Source of the DNA: Planctomycetaceae bacterium
GTDB taxonomy: Bacteria > Planctomycetota > Phycisphaerae > UBA1845 > UTPLA1
Reading direction: 5' to 3'
Assembly: GCA_011525745.1 (NCBI GenBank)
Contig: WYBU01000091.1
Span: forward strand, 17,809-81,808
Length of the DNA stretch: 64,000 bases
The notes under the pieces are model-generated. The model was not told the DNA's origin. It saw nothing but the letters and a program-made list of their open reading frames with translations, and did not search any database. Numbering within the stretch: position 1 is the stretch's first letter; each line of letters begins with the position of its first letter. The translations under genes and the position numbers were made by a program. Positions 1 to 10,472 of the stretch are shown here, piece after piece.

Positions 1-60
1 CCTGCTGTCACACGCCGCCCAACGAGGAACGGTCCAAAGACCCACCGAACTCGAATCACA

Positions 61-226
61 CCCCCTTCGTCGCTCCGTCGCTGTCCCCTGTTCCCTGTTC
101 CCTTCTTCCCGCTGCGTGAATACAAGAGCAGAGTGTCTTCGCGTTCCGCAAGGCTTGTTTCCCTTCGTGCCTTTTCCCGTCACAAATTGGGTCGCGGGCG
201 CGGCCTGCGCTGTGCCTGCCTTCATC
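61..226 (-). repeat. dispersed composite repeat, copy A
   Basis: Read on the minus strand, 163-212 carries the same core (CCCAATTTGTGACGGGAAAA followed by GGCACGA) seen near 43282-43326 and 57615-57662. A run of GGGAACA-type units follows at 75-110. The plus-strand CTTCGTCGCTCCGTCGCT at 67-84 matches in reverse complement the low-complexity GACGAAGC-type sequence inside the hydroxylase gene near 27095-27120. No gene was recognised in 1-259. Confidence 0.7.
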
Positions 227-259
227 GCCGACAGTTCCGCCATCGCTTCCCGCCGATCC

Positions 260-793
260 TCAACCACGCGTCGTCGTGCACGACTGCCAGTGCCGGATCA
301 GCACGATGAAAAACCACACGCCGCCGACGATGTAGCCGATCACGCCGTACGTGAAGAACTGCTCACGAAGCTCTCCCGGCGTCTGATCGGCCAGCGCCTG
401 AAGCGCCGTCCGCGTCGACAGCGCGTACAGCAGCGTGAAGATGATCACAAAGCTGCCGAAGAACACCCGGTCCGCGCCGCGCAGCCGGGCGTGACTCTCG
501 AGCCATTTCTCCCAACCGGTCACGCCCTCGATCGTCGGCTCCACGTGCTCGCGCAGATAGCGGCCGGCGCGCAGAATATCGTTCTGTTCGGCCACGAACG
601 CCAGCATGATCACGAGCACGACGAACGGCAGAGTGGCGGTGGCGAAAAACCCGCCGTACATCGTCGTCAGCAGTCCGGCGGCGGGAACCAGGAGCGTTCC
701 GAAGATGACGAGCCAGAACATGCGCGCCTTGCCGCAGCGGATTTCGTCGCGAAGCGTGAGGTACTGCTGCTTCATGAACTCATCGTGGGACAT
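260..793 (-). CDS. small integral membrane protein, unknown function
   Basis: I do not recognise a named family. The 177-residue product has a soluble N-terminus of about 22 residues, two adjacent hydrophobic segments (about 23-45 and 48-66), a charged middle with EHVEPTIEGVTGWEKW, and two more hydrophobic segments (about 110-127 and 147-172), so about four membrane helices. The ATG at 793 is chosen over the in-frame upstream start because AGGAGG lies 7 nt before it (803-808). It is followed, on the same strand but far upstream in transcription terms, by no obvious operon partner. Translation and topology are clear; function is not. Confidence 0.75.
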   Translation of the reverse strand: MSHDEFMKQQYLTLRDEIRCGKARMFWLVIFGTLLVPAAGLLTTMYGGFFATATLPFVVLVIMLAFVAEQNDILRAGRYLREHVEPTIEGVTGWEKWLESHARLRGADRVFFGSFVIIFTLLYALSTRTALQALADQTPGELREQFFTYGVIGYIVGGVWFFIVLIRHWQSCTTTRG

Positions 794-946
794 GATGTCG
801 CCTCCTGTATCGCCCGAGGGCCAGACCTGGGACAGGTTCGCGGTCCGCGCCGACGCGCGGAACCGCGACATTGCTGCACGGGCGCGGCGAACCCGAAGCG
901 TCGCGAATGAGACGCGAACGCCGCGCCTGGACTTTCAGGGCATGTT

Positions 947-3082
947 CTACGTCAACGATGGGACGGGCTGCAAGGGGGGTGTAACGCCGCGCTCCGCCTC
1001 CGGCGCATCACCCAGTTCGACCGCGTGCCGGTGAAAGTCCGCCCGGCATTGCAGGAATGCCGCCACCACGTCCGGATCGAATTGCGTGCCGGCCCCGTCA
1101 CGGATGCACTGCACGGCCGTCTCGTGCGGCCGGGCTTCCTGGTACACATGCCGTGTAGTGATGGCGTCATAAGTGTCCGCCAGCGCCACGATGCGTGCCG
1201 CAAGCGGGATCTCGTCGCCGCGCAGGCCGCGCGGATAGCCGCTGCCGTCATACCGCTCGTGGTGCGCGTGGGCGATTTCCTCGGCCATCCGAAGATAGGC
1301 AATGCCGGTGAACCGTTCGGCGACGCAGCGGATCGTCTCGCGTCCGATCTGGGCGTGCGAGCGCATCACGACGATCTCGTCCTGCGTCAGTTTGCCGGGC
1401 TTCAGCAAGATGGCGTCCGGGATGGCGATCTTGCCGATGTCGTGCAGCGGCACCGCCCGCGCCAGATCGCGCAGAAAGCCGTCGCTGATCTGATCGGCGT
1501 GGCGCCCCATTGCCCGCAGCCGCCGCGCCAGCACGTCGCAGTAACGCGTCATGCGCTGAAGATGTCGCCCCTGGTCGCAATCGCGCGTCTCGGCCAAACG
1601 GGCCAGTGTCACGATGGCGGAGTGCCGCGATTCCGTGGCGTGCCGCAACTTGTCGGTTTCGCGACGCCGCTCAATCAGGCGGCTCAGCCGAAGCGCCAAC
1701 TCGCGTAAATCGGGCGGCGCGGCGAGATAATCGTCGGCCCCCGCGCCCAGTACCTCCGTCGCGCTGCCGGCCGCCGCGCCGTCAATCACGACGATCGGCG
1801 CCCCCGCCGTGTGTACCTGCGCGCGAATCTGCTGAATCTGAAACTGAATGTCCCCACTCGCCTCGCCGCGAACCAGCACGACCGCCTCGGGCACGTCGCG
1901 GCCGGCCGGAGTCAGTGCGTCGGCCATGTTCGCGACCGTCTGAGCTGCGAATCCAAACGGGCGCAGGCGCCGCCGTAACGCCGAAGCGGCCGACGGTTTC
2001 GCGCCGACGATTAGCACGCGCGTCGCCGCGGCGCGCGTTTCATGAGTGCTGGCCGAGTGCTCGCCGGCGCCGTCCTCGGACGACGCCTCGCCGACATCGC
2101 CCATCCGCATGTGCGCCGCGGCGGCCACCCGGTTGCGACCGGCGCGCTTGGCGTCATACAACGCGCGATCCACGGCCAGGAGCAGATCGTACGGATGCGT
2201 CATCGAGGGCAGGCGCTCGGCAACGCCCGCGCTGATCGTCACGTGCAGGCGCGTTCCTCCGTGAACATGCGTGCAGGCTTCGACGGCGCATCGCAGCCGC
2301 TCGGCGGCCGTCATCGCCTGATCGACAGCCGAGCGCGGGCAGAGCACCAGGAACTCTTCGCCGCCGACGCGACAAACGACGTCCTCGGCCCGCGCTGTTT
2401 CACGCAGCGCGGCCGCCGTCTGCCGCAGTACTTGATCGCCGATCGCATGTCCGTACGTGTCGTTGAACAGCTTGAAATGATCGATATCGGCGCTGATGCA
2501 GGCCAGCGGCTCGCCGTGACGCGTCGCCAGCGCCCAATGCTCCGTAAGCCGCCTCATCGCTTCGCGCCGGTTGATCAGGCCGGTCAGCTCGTCCGTCGTT
2601 GCGGCCAGATGCAGTTTTTCGTTGGCGATTTCGAGCTTGCGATTCGCCAGTTCCATCTCGGCGTTGTAGCGATAGACCTCGCGCGTCTTGCGCGCCAGGT
2701 CGGCCTCCAGCGACACGATGCGTTCGGCCGCCCGAAGCCGCGCCAGCAGCTCCCGTTCCGAACCGGACTTCGTCACGTAGTCGTCGACTCCGGCCTCGAA
2801 CGCCTCCACGAGCCGGTCCTCGCCCACGTGGGCCGTCAGAATGATCACGTAAACGAAGCGGATGCCTTCGTGACCTCGAACCGTGCGGCACAGTTCCAGT
2901 CCGGACATGTCCGGCATTTCCCAGTCCGTGACCAGAATGGGCGGCGCATCGTCCAGCAGAACCCGCATGGCGTCGTGCGCATTCGTCGCCGTGAGGACCT
3001 GGTAGCCCGCACCGTGCAAGTGACACTGCACGAGCTTTACTGTGTCGAGATCGTCGTCGACCAGCAGTACGCGTCGATCCAT
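947..3082 (-). CDS. response regulator with REC, GGEEF, pseudo-REC and HD-GYP domains
   Basis: A cytoplasmic two-component output protein of 711 residues that probably both makes and degrades cyclic di-GMP. From the start MDRRVLLVDDD: a receiver domain (about 1-120) with the acidic DDD pocket, phospho-acceptor Asp in TDWEMPDMSG and Lys in YVTKSG; a coiled linker; a diguanylate cyclase domain (about 160-320) with RVGGEEF; a second receiver-like domain (about 350-470) that has lost the acidic pocket and acceptor Asp; and an HD-GYP phosphodiesterase (about 480-690) with HDIGK, HHERYDGSGYP. The ATG at 3082 is chosen because the receiver fold begins there; longer upstream reading lacks homology. 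It lies 194 nt downstream of the hybrid kinase on the same strand, its likely partner. Net enzymatic direction cannot be told from sequence. Confidence 0.93.
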   Translation of the reverse strand: MDRRVLLVDDDLDTVKLVQCHLHGAGYQVLTATNAHDAMRVLLDDAPPILVTDWEMPDMSGLELCRTVRGHEGIRFVYVIILTAHVGEDRLVEAFEAGVDDYVTKSGSERELLARLRAAERIVSLEADLARKTREVYRYNAEMELANRKLEIANEKLHLAATTDELTGLINRREAMRRLTEHWALATRHGEPLACISADIDHFKLFNDTYGHAIGDQVLRQTAAALRETARAEDVVCRVGGEEFLVLCPRSAVDQAMTAAERLRCAVEACTHVHGGTRLHVTISAGVAERLPSMTHPYDLLLAVDRALYDAKRAGRNRVAAAAHMRMGDVGEASSEDGAGEHSASTHETRAAATRVLIVGAKPSAASALRRRLRPFGFAAQTVANMADALTPAGRDVPEAVVLVRGEASGDIQFQIQQIRAQVHTAGAPIVVIDGAAAGSATEVLGAGADDYLAAPPDLRELALRLSRLIERRRETDKLRHATESRHSAIVTLARLAETRDCDQGRHLQRMTRYCDVLARRLRAMGRHADQISDGFLRDLARAVPLHDIGKIAIPDAILLKPGKLTQDEIVVMRSHAQIGRETIRCVAERFTGIAYLRMAEEIAHAHHERYDGSGYPRGLRGDEIPLAARIVALADTYDAITTRHVYQEARPHETAVQCIRDGAGTQFDPDVVAAFLQCRADFHRHAVELGDAPEAERGVTPPLQPVPSLT

Positions 3083-3276
3083 TTCCGGTTTACTCCATGC
3101 CGCTTGCCTGCCGCGTTCAGCGGCTCGACCGACGGCGCAATCACTGCCCGCCGCGCGTGCCCCGATCTTGCGCAACGTCAGGGCGGCAAGCGCGCACGTG
3201 CTCATTCCCAGTCGCCCCATCGACCGGCCCGACTCGCAACCTGCTCGGCCGAAAGATAGGAACATCCCTTATTCGG

Positions 3277-4944
3277 CTAGACTGGTGAAACGGTTTGCTG
3301 AATAAGAATCCCGTCCTCCAAGTGTGGCGCCGGCGGTCCGGACTTCACCGCTTGACGTTGCAGACGCCCGATCAGTTCCGCCGCGACGATCGGCTTGGTC
3401 AGATAATCATCGCAGCCCGACGCCAGGCATTTTTCGCGGTCCCCCGGCAACGCATGCGCGGTCAGCGCGATGATCCTGCCGCGATAGCCCCGAAGGCGCA
3501 GTTCCCGCGTGGCGGTGTAGCCGTCCATGATCGGCATCTGCATGTCCATCAGTACCAGGTCGAAGGGCGACTCGGCGGCGTTGGCGCCGATCTGTTCGAT
3601 CGCGGATTTTCCGTCACAGGCCAGCGTCACGTCCGCGCCGGCTTTGCGCAGAATGAACGATATCAATCGCTGGTTGTCCGGTCCGTCTTCGACCAGCAAC
3701 ACGCGCGCGTGCAGCCGCTGCACGGGCGGAGCGGTGTCACGCGGAGCGGGGCGTATGTACGTATGTGGCGCCTCGATCATGCGAACGCCATCCGTCGGAC
3801 CCGTCGCGACCGACAGCGTAAACGTGCTGCCGCGCCGCGGCGTGCTGATCACGGTCAGTTCGCCGCCCAGCATGTGGGCCAGCCGCTTGCTGATTGTCAG
3901 CCCCAGCCCCGAACCGCCGAAGCGCCGCGTGATCGATCCGTCCGCCTGTGTGAACGGCTCGAACAGCCGGCCGATCTGCTCGGGCGCGATGCCGATGCCC
4001 GTATCGGCGACGGCGATGCACAATCGCGGATCGCGTCCGTCGCGCGGCTCGAACCGCGCACGGACGCGCACGCTTCCGCGCTCGGTGAACTTGATCGCGT
4101 TGGCGACGAGATTGATCAGCACTTGCCGCAGGCGCGTCGGATCGGAGCGGATCGTCTCGGGCATGGGCGTATCGAACGCCAGATGTAATTCGATGTGCTT
4201 CGAATCGGCCCGGACCTGCATGAGCTGCACGACATCCTGCATGACCTCGATCGGATGACACGAAGTTTGCTCGACGGGCAGTCGTCCCGCCTCGATCCGC
4301 GAAAGGTCCAGGATGCCGTTGATCAGCTCCAGCAGATACTCGCCGTTGCGTCGGATCGTCTGGATGCAGTCCAGCCGGTCGCTCGGCGACTGGCGCGGAT
4401 CGAACATCAGATCCGCAAAGCCGAGAATGGCCGTCATCGGCGTGCGGATTTCATGGCTCATGTTGGCGATGAACTCGGACTTGGCTCGCGCCGCCGCCTC
4501 GGCCTGGGCCGCGACCCCCTCCAGCGCCTGGGCCGCCGATTTCATCGCGATCTCGTAATCGCTGGCGCGCTGCTCGGCGCGCTTCAGTGCGGTCTGGTCG
4601 ACCAGTACGCCGTCGATGTGAATCGCGCCGCCAAGCGGCGGCGCAGGCCGGCCGCGGTCCAGAACGTGCCGCGGCGCTCCATCGACATGCTTCAGCCGAT
4701 ACTCGATTTCGAAGCAGCGCCGTTCGTCGATTGCCGCGCTCAGCTCCCGCGCGACGCGCTGGCGGTCCTCCTCATGAATCAGTTCCAGCGCCCCGATGCG
4801 CCGATAGGGCGCAAAATCAGACAGCGGTCGTCCGGTCAGCCTCTCGATCGCCGGTGTGACCGATAAGAACGGATAGCCCTCATCCCCGGCCCGCCGATAA
4901 GCCGCCCCGGGAAGCAAATCGAGAACGTTCGCGACAAACTGCAT
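3277..4944 (-). CDS. PAS-containing hybrid sensor histidine kinase with C-terminal receiver
   Basis: A 555-residue signalling kinase. It has an N-terminal PAS/PAC domain (about 1-125), a short coiled region, a HisKA dimerisation domain with the phospho-acceptor His in [20 protein letters not shown] (about 155-220), a HATPase_c domain with the N box LVANAIKF and G boxes ADTGIGI and [10 protein letters not shown] (about 265-385), and a C-terminal receiver with [13 protein letters not shown], acceptor Asp in [12 protein letters not shown] and Lys in DYLTKPI (about 415-530). No membrane segment is visible, so it is probably cytosolic and senses an internal ligand through PAS. It is upstream of the GGEEF/HD-GYP regulator on the same strand, which suggests a phosphorelay into cyclic di-GMP control. 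Confidence 0.93.
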   Translation of the reverse strand: MQFVANVLDLLPGAAYRRAGDEGYPFLSVTPAIERLTGRPLSDFAPYRRIGALELIHEEDRQRVARELSAAIDERRCFEIEYRLKHVDGAPRHVLDRGRPAPPLGGAIHIDGVLVDQTALKRAEQRASDYEIAMKSAAQALEGVAAQAEAAARAKSEFIANMSHEIRTPMTAILGFADLMFDPRQSPSDRLDCIQTIRRNGEYLLELINGILDLSRIEAGRLPVEQTSCHPIEVMQDVVQLMQVRADSKHIELHLAFDTPMPETIRSDPTRLRQVLINLVANAIKFTERGSVRVRARFEPRDGRDPRLCIAVADTGIGIAPEQIGRLFEPFTQADGSITRRFGGSGLGLTISKRLAHMLGGELTVISTPRRGSTFTLSVATGPTDGVRMIEAPHTYIRPAPRDTAPPVQRLHARVLLVEDGPDNQRLISFILRKAGADVTLACDGKSAIEQIGANAAESPFDLVLMDMQMPIMDGYTATRELRLRGYRGRIIALTAHALPGDREKCLASGCDDYLTKPIVAAELIGRLQRQAVKSGPPAPHLEDGILIQQTVSPV

Positions 4945-5360
4945 CTGAGGCTACCGGTTCGTACTCGTATCAGCCGTGCGCGGCGCGCACCGCGGAGGTC
5001 CGGGACATGCTGGATCATCGTCCAGCGGACGCCGACGTTTGAACAGGGTGGAATCGCCCGATAAGGAATGGAGAACGGCCATGTGAGGACGATCTTGCTG
5101 CGAGTGGCCTGCCGGCGCGGCCGCGAACGCGAGCGTCAACTTTTCGTCCCTTACGTCACCTTCGTCCCTCGACATACGCCCGGTTTGATCATGCCCTCGC
5201 ACGAGGCGCGCCATCAAGATGGGGTGGTACGGGCGTCCCACCCGTCATGTCTCACCCGACAAGGGCCTGGCCATGTGAGAGGCGTCGCGGGCGACAGGCA
5301 ATCATTCGCTCAAGTTGTTTCTGCTCGCACCATTGCAGACGTCCGGACAGCCGGGTCGCA
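4945..5360. other. intergenic, no gene seen
   Basis: No convincing coding region. At 5218-5242 the sequence GGGTGGTACGGGCGTCCCACC is the reverse complement of a motif at about 60146-60166 and belongs to the dispersed intergenic repeats of this genome. The promoter for the histidine kinase should be near 4950-5060, but I see no clear match to consensus boxes. Confidence 0.5.
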
Positions 5361-5888
5361 CTACGTTTCCTTCGGCCCCGTCTGCGCGTCCGCTTCGGCT
5401 TCCACCCCCGCCACGCGCGCCAATTCGCGCAGTCGGCGATAGTGCTCCACGCCTTCCTCCGCCAGTTCGGCGAACAGCCGGCGCAGATCGTCCTGCGAAA
5501 TGAATTCACTGAGCTTGCGATAGAAGTGCGCCGTACGCTGTTCGGTGCCGAGGATGTAACGCATGGCACGAGCGAACTCCGTCTCGTCGCGCACGTCCAG
5601 CAGCCGCGGTCCCACCACGACGAGGTCCTTCTCCTCGGGAGTCAGAAAGAAATCCGCATCGGGGAACATCTGTGCCAGCAATCGCTGGAGCCGTTGCTTG
5701 TGGTCCTGCTCTTCGTCGGCCATCGCGGCGAATTCATTGCGCGCTTCATGTGACCGCGCCTTTTCCGACAGCACCAGGTAGCGATACGCCGCCACGGTCT
5801 CGCCATACGCGCCGATCGTCAGCGCCTTCTCCGGGCGCACGGCCACAGTCGCGATCGGATCGACGCTCACGTCTTGGTACTCCCGCAT
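5361..5888 (-). CDS. ferritin-like / rubrerythrin-type di-iron protein
   Basis: A 175-residue, helix-rich protein with the ferritin-like four-helix di-iron pattern: an early Glu in TIGAYGETVAAY, then ADEEQDHK (ExxH), a Glu in ILGTEQRTAHFYRKL and EEGVEHYRRL (ExxH). These are the expected ligands of rubrerythrin-like proteins, which usually act in peroxide or iron handling. There is no C-terminal rubredoxin zinc/iron knuckle, so it is not a classical two-domain rubrerythrin. The start ATG at 5888 gives a product of family-typical length; no strong ribosome binding site is visible. It stands alone, separated from the kinase operon by about 0.4 kb of repeats. Confidence 0.8.
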   Translation of the reverse strand: MREYQDVSVDPIATVAVRPEKALTIGAYGETVAAYRYLVLSEKARSHEARNEFAAMADEEQDHKQRLQRLLAQMFPDADFFLTPEEKDLVVVGPRLLDVRDETEFARAMRYILGTEQRTAHFYRKLSEFISQDDLRRLFAELAEEGVEHYRRLRELARVAGVEAEADAQTGPKET

Positions 5889-6179
5889 CCAGCCCCGCTC
5901 GATTATAGAAGAAAATGCTTCTGCAATCGTCCGGAAACACGCGACGGCATTTTACCCGGGTGGCACGGTCAAGCCCTCGCTCGCAGGATCCGCTGTGCGA
6001 ACCGTGCCGCTCGCGTGAACAGTGAATCCGATTGCCTGGCCGTGTCGCGCCTCGATGGAACACCGCCGCCCCCGGCTGTGCTCTTTGCATGGCACGGGCG
6101 AGCAGCCCGCGTGGCATGCCGCGGCCCGCGAACCCGCTAATTGATGTAGGTTAATCCTCCACCGCCATTCGGCCGAGCG
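5889..6179. repeat. intergenic region with dispersed hairpin repeats
   Basis: Two members of the GGCACGGGC...GCCCGTG-type repeat family lie here: GGTGGCACGGTCAAGCCCTC at about 5958-5978 and GGCACGGGCGAGCAGCCCGC at about 6092-6111. Both resemble sequences near 29401-29515, 36938-37080 and 60110-60215. No coding region was recognised. Confidence 0.5.
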
Positions 6180-8570
6180 TCATTTCTTCGCCGCCAGCCG
6201 CTTCCCGTTATGGTTCGACGGCCCCTCATACGGCGGCAGCGCCTGGCGCGATGGCCCCGCCGCCTTCAGCTTCTCCAAAACCATTTCGCTGCGGCCGACA
6301 AGCTGCTCCGGCAGAACAATCACGTCCCGCGGGCGACCGGCCGGCACGATGATGTTCAGCGGCACGCCCGCCCGGTCGTACATCATGAGTCGCTCCAGCA
6401 CGGCGGGATCCTGATTCGTCCAGTCGCACTTGAGCGGGAAAACGTTGTTTTCCTTGAAGACGCGCAGGATGTCGCGGTTCGTGAACAGATACCGCTTGTT
6501 GAACTGGCACGTCAGACACCACGTCGCCGTGAAATCGACGTACACCGTGAAACCTTCCTCCGCCAGGCGAACTTCGTCGCCGATCTTGTACTCGCGCCAC
6601 TCGATCTCCAGCGGCGGCAACACCGAGAACGACGCCCATCCGCCTCCGCCCGCCATGACCAGTGCCAGCGTCGTCATCACCGCTTTCCGCCGCGCGGTCG
6701 CCGTGAAGCTGATCCGCCCGAACAGCCAGCATCCGATCGCCACCGACAGCAACAGCCCCAGCGACCGCGCAAACCCCTCGTCGCCAAGCTGCTGGCTCAC
6801 GACGACCAGCAGGAACAGAACCGTCAGCAACAGCAGAAATCCCATCGCCTCCTTGAATAGATTCATCCAGGGTCCGGGGCGCGGAATGAACCGCAGCCAG
6901 GCCGGATACGCCGCCAGCAGGATGTAGGGAAACGCCATGCCCAGTCCCATGACGCCGAAATAGGCGATGATTTCAACCGGCGGCCGCGCCAATGTGTATG
7001 CGATGGCCGTCCCCAGGAAAGGTCCGAGGCAGGGTATCGCCAGCACCGTCGCCAGAATCCCCTTGAGAAACGTGCCGATCGCCCCCTCGCGCGACTCGAA
7101 CTCGCCCAGTGCCGCGCTCGACCGCCCGGGCAGGTTGATCTCCCACACGCCCAGCAGGCTCAGCGCGAACGCGAACACGATGGTCGTCATCGCGAGATTG
7201 AACCAGGCACTCTGACTGAGGAACCCCCAGCCCACGCTTTCGCCGCCGATCTTCAGCGCCACGACCGTCGCGGCCACCCCCAGGAACGATGCCACAATCC
7301 CGAGGGAAAATATCATCCCGAGCTGAAAAATGCGCCCACGCGACTCCCCTGCCTGCTTCACAAACGATAGCACCTTGATCGAGATCACCGGCAGCACGCA
7401 GGGCATGATGTTCAGAATCATCCCGCCTACAAAGAGCGAGATCAGCACCCAGGCCCAGGCCGTCGCTCCGCCTGCGTCGCCGTCCGCGCCGCCGTCCGAA
7501 ACGCCGACCGCACCGGCGCCCTGCACGGACGGACCTGCAGTCGGCTCGCTCGCGTGTTCGTCGGGCGCGGCGGTCGTAAGCTGAATCGCCTCACCGCGCT
7601 TCGCCAGCGGTACGTCGATCGAGAACGCCACCTTCTCCGGCGGGTAGCACGTACCCGAATCGGCGCACGCCTGGTATTGAAAAACGCCGCGGATCGCCGT
7701 CCGCTCGCCTTGCAGATCGCCTTCCGCTTTGGCGGGGATGCGGATCGTCGTCGTCCCACCGTATTCGCTGACCGTCCCCAGCACGGGAACCGTCCGCTTC
7801 TTGCCCGCCGGGTACTGGATGTCCTCGAATTCAAGACCCTCGGTCGGCGCCAGGAACACGTAGGTCGGAATCAGCGATTCATTCAACGTCTGTCGGGCCT
7901 GAATGTGATGGCCCGCCTTGATCTCGACCGTCAACAGCGCCTCGAACGAATCGCCGGGACGAACCCGGTCCTGGCTCAACCCGCCCCTCAGCTTCACGTA
8001 GCCCGCCTTCTCAGCCGGCGTCGGCAACTCCTCTTCGGCTTCCTCGAACCGCTTCTCGTTCGCCGGCTTCGCATCCGCCGCCGTCGCCACCACCGGCAGC
8101 GTCAGATCGACCTTGGCGCTGCCCGGCAGGCAGCTTTCCTTGCACACCAGCCATTTCGTCTCAACCCGAAACGCGACCGTCTCGCCCTTCAGGTCCGCCG
8201 GCGCCGTGGCCTCGAACAGGACGACCGGCTCACCCTCCAGAACGAACTGATTCCCTTCGGACGATTCATACAGGTCGGGGGTAGGAAAGTGCGGACCCTT
8301 GACCGTAAAACCCGGGGGGGCCTCCAGCGATACGTGGGTCGGCAACGCCGGCGCCCCCGGCTCACCGCCGGATGCCCAGTAGATGTGCCAGCCCGGCTTG
8401 ATCTCGTATCGAACGCCGACTCGCAGTGTCGCTCCGGGGGCCGCGGCTTCGCGATCGGCCAGCAGCGTCACATTCACCTGTGGCGTCGTCGCGCGCGGCC
8501 CGCGCGCTTCGGCGGTAATGGGGAACAGTACGAAGAAGGCCGCACAGGCCCACGCAATTCGGGCTGTCAT
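6180..8570 (-). CDS. dsbD: DsbD-type thiol:disulfide interchange protein
   Basis: An inner-membrane protein of about 796 residues that moves reducing power from cytoplasmic thioredoxin to the periplasm. Seen in order: a signal peptide (MTARIAWACAAFF...AEA); an N-terminal DsbD-alpha/DsbC-like region with KESC and a second Cys pair in ACADSGTC; about eight membrane helices with the two redox cysteines in MPCVLPV and IPCLGPF; and a C-terminal thioredoxin domain with the CxxC site WCLTC. The start at 8570 is chosen because it directly precedes the signal peptide; an in-frame extension upstream is not protein-like. The N-terminal part is longer than in E. coli DsbD, as in ScsB-like relatives. It is divergent from ribonuclease Y. 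Confidence 0.93.
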   Translation of the reverse strand: MTARIAWACAAFFVLFPITAEARGPRATTPQVNVTLLADREAAAPGATLRVGVRYEIKPGWHIYWASGGEPGAPALPTHVSLEAPPGFTVKGPHFPTPDLYESSEGNQFVLEGEPVVLFEATAPADLKGETVAFRVETKWLVCKESCLPGSAKVDLTLPVVATAADAKPANEKRFEEAEEELPTPAEKAGYVKLRGGLSQDRVRPGDSFEALLTVEIKAGHHIQARQTLNESLIPTYVFLAPTEGLEFEDIQYPAGKKRTVPVLGTVSEYGGTTTIRIPAKAEGDLQGERTAIRGVFQYQACADSGTCYPPEKVAFSIDVPLAKRGEAIQLTTAAPDEHASEPTAGPSVQGAGAVGVSDGGADGDAGGATAWAWVLISLFVGGMILNIMPCVLPVISIKVLSFVKQAGESRGRIFQLGMIFSLGIVASFLGVAATVVALKIGGESVGWGFLSQSAWFNLAMTTIVFAFALSLLGVWEINLPGRSSAALGEFESREGAIGTFLKGILATVLAIPCLGPFLGTAIAYTLARPPVEIIAYFGVMGLGMAFPYILLAAYPAWLRFIPRPGPWMNLFKEAMGFLLLLTVLFLLVVVSQQLGDEGFARSLGLLLSVAIGCWLFGRISFTATARRKAVMTTLALVMAGGGGWASFSVLPPLEIEWREYKIGDEVRLAEEGFTVYVDFTATWCLTCQFNKRYLFTNRDILRVFKENNVFPLKCDWTNQDPAVLERLMMYDRAGVPLNIIVPAGRPRDVIVLPEQLVGRSEMVLEKLKAAGPSRQALPPYEGPSNHNGKRLAAKK

Positions 8571-8649
8571 CCGGCAGATACCCCTTAGGTCCGGCAGGCC
8601 GACGCCTGCTGCCATGTCACCAACCGTCTGATAATTCTTGAACGGATTC

Positions 8650-8677
8650 TTGACGGTGCGTGAACGGCTATTATAGT
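8650..8677 (+). promoter_or_regulatory. candidate sigma-70 type promoter upstream of ribonuclease Y
   Basis: TTGACG at 8650-8655 and TATAGT at 8672-8677 are separated by 16 nt, close to the housekeeping consensus. A start near 8684 would leave a leader of about 180 nt before the ribonuclease Y ATG. Position and direction fit; this is a pattern match only. Confidence 0.45.
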
Positions 8678-8866
8678 AGCGATTGGGTCGACTCCGATTA
8701 CGTGTCCGTACCGTTTCAAGGACGCATATGGGGACTTGGATTTCAATTCTGCTCCTCCAGATGCTCCGGTCGCTCACCCAGCGAGCGGCGCGGACGACGA
8801 TGTTCGGTGGTCGCCCACCGGCGATTTTGATTTCCTTACTTGAATTACCTGGAAGGGTAGTGATCC

Positions 8867-10450
8867 ATGGGACTTCTGATTCTTTCAGAGGTCTCGACCA
8901 CCGATCTTTTCTGGATGCTGGGCGGCATTGCGGTCGGCAGCGGTGCGACTTGGTTCGTACTCCGCTATCTGGCCCACGCCTACCTGCAAGCCAAGCAGCG
9001 CGAAGCGGATCGTGTTCTGGAGGACGGCCGGCGCCGCGCCTCCGAAATCATCCGGGCCGGCGAGGTCGAGGCCAAGGCACATTTTCTGAAGTTGCAGGAA
9101 GAATTTGAGGCGCAGACACAGCAGACGCGCGAGGAACTCAAGGCCGACGAAAAGCGGCTCGAAAAACGCGAAGACCTGCTCGAACGGAAGAACGAAACGC
9201 TCGCCTCAAAAGAGCGCGCCATCGACGCGGCCGAGCACCGGATTCGCGAGCAGGAAAAGTCCATCGACGCCAAGAGCAAGCAGGCCGACGAACTGCTTGC
9301 CCAGCAGCGCGCCGCCCTCTTGAAAATCACCGGCCTGTCGCACGACGAAGCCAGGCGCCGCCTGTTCGAAGCCCTCGAACACGAGCTGGAACAAGAGGTC
9401 GCCCAGTTCGTCGACCGCCGCCTCACCGAGGCATCCGAATCCGCCGAGCAGAAATGCCGCGAGATCATCATCACGGCCATTCAACGCTACGCCGCCGGCC
9501 ACGCCGCCGACGCCACCGTCAGCACCGTGGCCGTTCCTTCGGATGATATGAAGGGCCGCGTCATCGGCCGCGAAGGCCGCAACATCCGCGCCTTCGAGAA
9601 AATCACCGGCGTCGATGTCATCGTCGATGACACGCCGGGCGTCGTCGTCGTGAGCTGCTTCGATCCGGTCCGAAAGGAAATCGCCCGTCTGTCGCTGGAG
9701 AAGCTGATCCAGGACGGCCGCATTCATCCCACCCGCATCGAGGAAATCTTCCAGCAGGTCCAGCAGGATGTCGAAAAGCAAGTCATGGAACTCGGTCGCA
9801 AGGCCTCGATGGAGGCCAACGTCCCGGGCCTCAACCGCAAGCTGATCGAAATGCTCGGCCGCCTGGCCTACCGCACGAGTTACGGTCAAAACGTGCTGGC
9901 CCACTCGATCGAGGTCGCCTACCTCTGCCAGATCATGGCCGACGAGTTGGGACTCGACGGCAAGCTCGCCCGCCGCTGCGGCCTGCTGCACGACATCGGC
10001 AAGGCCGTGCCGCACGAGGAAGAGGGCGGCCATCCGGCCATCGGCGAGCGGCTCTGCCGCAAATTCAACGAGCGCGAAGAAGTCCTCAACGCCATCGCCG
10101 GCCACCACGGCGATGTGCCGGCGACCAGTCCCTACACGCCGCTTGTGACCGCCGCCGACGCCATCAGCGCCGCGCGTCCGGGTGGCCGGCGCGAAAGTCT
10201 GGAGCGATATATCAAGCGCTTGCAGGAACTGGAGGGCATCGCCACCGGCTTCCCGGGCGTCGAGCAGGCCTACGCGATTCAGGCCGGCCGCGAGGTGCGC
10301 GTCATCGTCGACGCCAACAAGGTCGACGACGCCAACGCCGTGCGCATCGCGCGCGACATCGCTCAGAAGATCGAGCGCGACATGACCTACCCCGGCGAAA
10401 TCCGCGTGACCGTGCTGCGCGAAACGCGCGCCGTCGAATACGCCCGCTGA
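8867..10450 (+). CDS. rny: ribonuclease Y, membrane-anchored endoribonuclease
   Basis: A 527-residue endoribonuclease that initiates mRNA decay at the membrane. It has one N-terminal membrane helix (about 13-35), a long charged coiled coil (about 40-190), a KH RNA-binding domain with the [15 protein letters not shown] loop (about 215-275), and an HD domain with HSIEVAYL and LLHDIGKA plus AGHHGD (about 340-430), followed by the conserved C-terminal domain ending in [15 protein letters not shown]. Length and order of domains match the family. GGAAGG about 11 nt before the ATG is a plausible ribosome binding site. It is monocistronic by spacing, divergent from dsbD. Confidence 0.97.
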   Translation: MGLLILSEVSTTDLFWMLGGIAVGSGATWFVLRYLAHAYLQAKQREADRVLEDGRRRASEIIRAGEVEAKAHFLKLQEEFEAQTQQTREELKADEKRLEKREDLLERKNETLASKERAIDAAEHRIREQEKSIDAKSKQADELLAQQRAALLKITGLSHDEARRRLFEALEHELEQEVAQFVDRRLTEASESAEQKCREIIITAIQRYAAGHAADATVSTVAVPSDDMKGRVIGREGRNIRAFEKITGVDVIVDDTPGVVVVSCFDPVRKEIARLSLEKLIQDGRIHPTRIEEIFQQVQQDVEKQVMELGRKASMEANVPGLNRKLIEMLGRLAYRTSYGQNVLAHSIEVAYLCQIMADELGLDGKLARRCGLLHDIGKAVPHEEEGGHPAIGERLCRKFNEREEVLNAIAGHHGDVPATSPYTPLVTAADAISAARPGGRRESLERYIKRLQELEGIATGFPGVEQAYAIQAGREVRVIVDANKVDDANAVRIARDIAQKIERDMTYPGEIRVTVLRETRAVEYAR

Positions 10451-10472
10451 CGGCGCATTACAAAAAAGGTGG

